A stretch of DNA of 64,000 bases from Odobenus rosmarus divergens (lineage: Eukaryota > Chordata > Mammalia > Carnivora > Odobenidae): the NCBI RefSeq assembly GCF_000321225.1, contig NW_004450480.1, positions 3,620,770 through 3,684,769 of the forward strand. The letters are read 5' to 3'. A model generated the notes under the pieces. It was not told the origin of the DNA and did no database searches. It saw nothing but the letters and a program-made list of their open reading frames with translations. A program made the translations under genes and the position numbers. Shown in pieces: positions 62,581-64,000 of the stretch. Within the stretch, counting starts at the first letter, position 1, and each line of letters opens with the position of its first letter.

Positions 62581-63225
62581 GGCAGCCAGAGACTGAGAGG
62601 CTGTCTGCACACGAGGGCAAAGAGTGACCTGGTCCAGCAGCCATGTCGGCCAATGACAGCTCGTTTACTCTGTATCTGCTACACCAAGAGCAGGCTCAGG
62701 GGGAGATCAGCGCACCAAGACAAGGATGACATTCACAACAGCCTGCCTTTGTGGAGTATATCATGTGGATGTGTTCCGGGCTGCCTACCTGACTCACACT
62801 ATTTTGTTTCATTCTCTTAAGCCAATGGCGAGGTAGGCATCATTGTTTCCATTTCACAGAGGGGAAGAAGCAGCTGTGGGGATTGTCCTCCCTCTGGCTC
62901 TTCCCTTCTTAGCCGGAGGGGGCGGTGGGAGTGGACCTAAGTGAGAGACAGCCCGGACTTCAGGGGAAACCCAGCTTGGTGGTAGTTTAAATTAATTCAC
63001 ACATTTCCCAACTCTGTGCGTAGGTACTTTGTGGCTACATCGCCGATCCAAGGAAAGTGGTTCCTGGCTTCTGCTAAAATAGAATCTAGGACTTCCTGGG
63101 CACATCGCATTTCTCAGACTTGGCAAGAGCAGCTGAAGGGCTGTGAATGGAGCTTAACCCTTTCCCCTCTTTCTTTGAACCAATGAGGCCCAGGAGCGCT
63201 TGCTTGCACCCAGCGTTTGGAGTGT
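62581..63225. other. Unassigned DNA with short reverse MIR
   Basis: 62790-62880 (TTTCATTCTCTTAAGCCAAT, TTTCCATTTCACAGAGGGGA) looks like reverse MIR. The rest is unassigned. Confidence 0.42.
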
Positions 63226-63230
63226 TTTTT

Positions 63231-63421
63231 TTTTTAAAGATTTTATTTATTTATTTGACAGAGCGAGACAGCGAGAGCAGGAACACAAGCAGGGGGAGTG
63301 GGAGAGGGAGAAGCAGGCTTCCCGCGGAGCAGGGAGCCCGATGTGGGACTCGATCCCAGGACCCTGGGATCGTGACCTGAGCCGAAGGCAGACGCTTAAC
63401 GACTGAGCCACCCAGGCGCCC
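63231..63421 (-). mobile_element. SINEC copy, near-consensus
   Basis: AAAGATTTTATTTATTTATT, GAACACAAGCAGGGGGAGTG, TCCCGCGGAGCAGGGAGCCC, GAGCCGAAGGCAGACGCTTA and head ACTGAGCCACCCAGGCGCCC. Target-site duplication TGGAGTG plus T-run (63218-63224, 63422-63428). Confidence 0.96.
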
Positions 63422-63757
63422 TGGAGTGGTTTTTGTCACAGCTGCCGAGGACAACAGCCACTAGGGAGAGATTTCTAGAGGATGGTCGCATCTCCACCTC
63501 TCAAAAGCTCCTGCAAAGCACAAGCCCTTGTGCTGGGTCTCTGAGTCCAGCCCCTGCCCACCTCTCACAGCTCAGCCCCCACTTCTCTCTGCCTGGCCTT
63601 TTGTTCTCTGTTGATACTTCACTGCTCCTAGTTCCTCAGTAGACCATTCTGTTTTTCCAGACATACCTCTCCATGGGATGTTCCTCCCCCCACAGCGAGT
63701 CATCTGCTTTTCAACTCCCTGCTCTCAAGTGCCCTTTCTACCACATACTCTTCTCTT
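63422..63757. other. Unassigned CT-rich DNA
   Basis: No gene or named repeat. Confidence 0.4.
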
Positions 63758-64000
63758 CCAGAAATCTACTGTTGCATAATCAACCACTGTCACACTTAGC
63801 AGTTCAAAGCAACAATTTAGTATGATTGTTCCAGTTATGCAAGGTGCTGTAGGTTGCCTGAGCTCAGCCAAGTGGTCTCACTTGGGGTCTTTTATGCAGT
63901 GTCAGCCAGATGACCAGGGCTGGGGCTGTCTGAAGGCTCAACTGAGCTGAGCACCCAAGACTGCTCCTTCATGCACCTGTCCATTGCTTGGCTGAGATGG
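63758..64000 (-). mobile_element. MaLR LTR, reverse, runs off the window
   Basis: ATCTACTGTTGCATAATCAA, TTAGCAGTTCAAAGCAACAA, GTGTCAGCCAGATGACCAGG and CTGTCTGAAGGCTCAACTGA match a reverse MaLR LTR 3-prime part. The element continues beyond position 64000. Confidence 0.65.

Overview
The window is nuclear DNA of a placental mammal, and specifically a carnivoran. The decisive evidence is about 31 copies (my count by eye) of the tRNA-Lys-derived CAN SINE (SINEC). Each has a head reading like GGGTGGCTCAGTCGGTTAAG, a B-box-like GGGATCGAGCCCC, a CT-rich body and an AAATAAATAAA/AATCTT tail. The dominant subtype, read on its own sense strand (CTGCCTTCGGCTCAGG, then GATCGAGCCCCGCATC, then GCTTGTGTTCCCTCTC), is the form I associate with arctoid carnivores such as bears and pinnipeds. 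That assignment below order level is inference.

I find no protein-coding exon, functional RNA gene or intact mobile-element gene that I can defend. Open frames are short, mostly cross repeats, and show no conserved domain. The segment is intergenic or intronic and reads as layered repeats. The oldest layer is MIR, L2 and MER5/MER20-type hAT remnants. Next come ERVL-MaLR (MLT1-class) solo LTRs and L1 3-prime fragments. The youngest layer is SINEC copies, many still with clear target-site duplications. Repeat family names come from memory of consensus sequences and were not searched.

Layout. 1-10 kb: SINE-dense, with MaLR LTRs, L1 3-prime pieces and a three-SINE cluster at 5.6-6.2 kb. 10.2-10.6 kb: a small CpG-rich block with a GC-rich minisatellite. 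11.6-21 kb: L2, MaLR and MIR nests with SINEs inserted. 21.4-23.1 kb: a GC-rich unique block with a G-quadruplex-prone run and a CG/CA alternating tract, followed by MER20 between opposite TG and AC tracts. 23.8-32.6 kb: nested SINEs, L1 and L2, with an enhancer-like unique block near 26.8-27.5 kb. 33.2-37.3 kb: unique AT-rich sequence that looks like candidate conserved non-coding DNA, interrupted by MaLR and L1-type fragments. 39.8-55.0 kb: 15 kb without a single SINEC or recognisable L1, carrying only ancient repeats and unique sequence. 55-64 kb: ordinary repeat-dense DNA again.

The most notable direct observation is a perfect 41-bp inverted repeat (41801-41841 and 42559-42599) bracketing 717 bp inside the SINE-free interval. 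Its edges are sharp and it matches no repeat I recognise. Other points of interest are a SOX-type inverted motif pair at 54431-54448, four CAGGTG/CACCTG E-boxes in 94 bp at 6381-6474, three repeat units carrying E2F-like and NRF1-like motifs at 10.3-10.5 kb, and a forward-oriented SINE whose tail is a long T-run (19.4 kb). Regulatory interpretations are inference from motifs and repeat distribution; no alignment or expression data were available.
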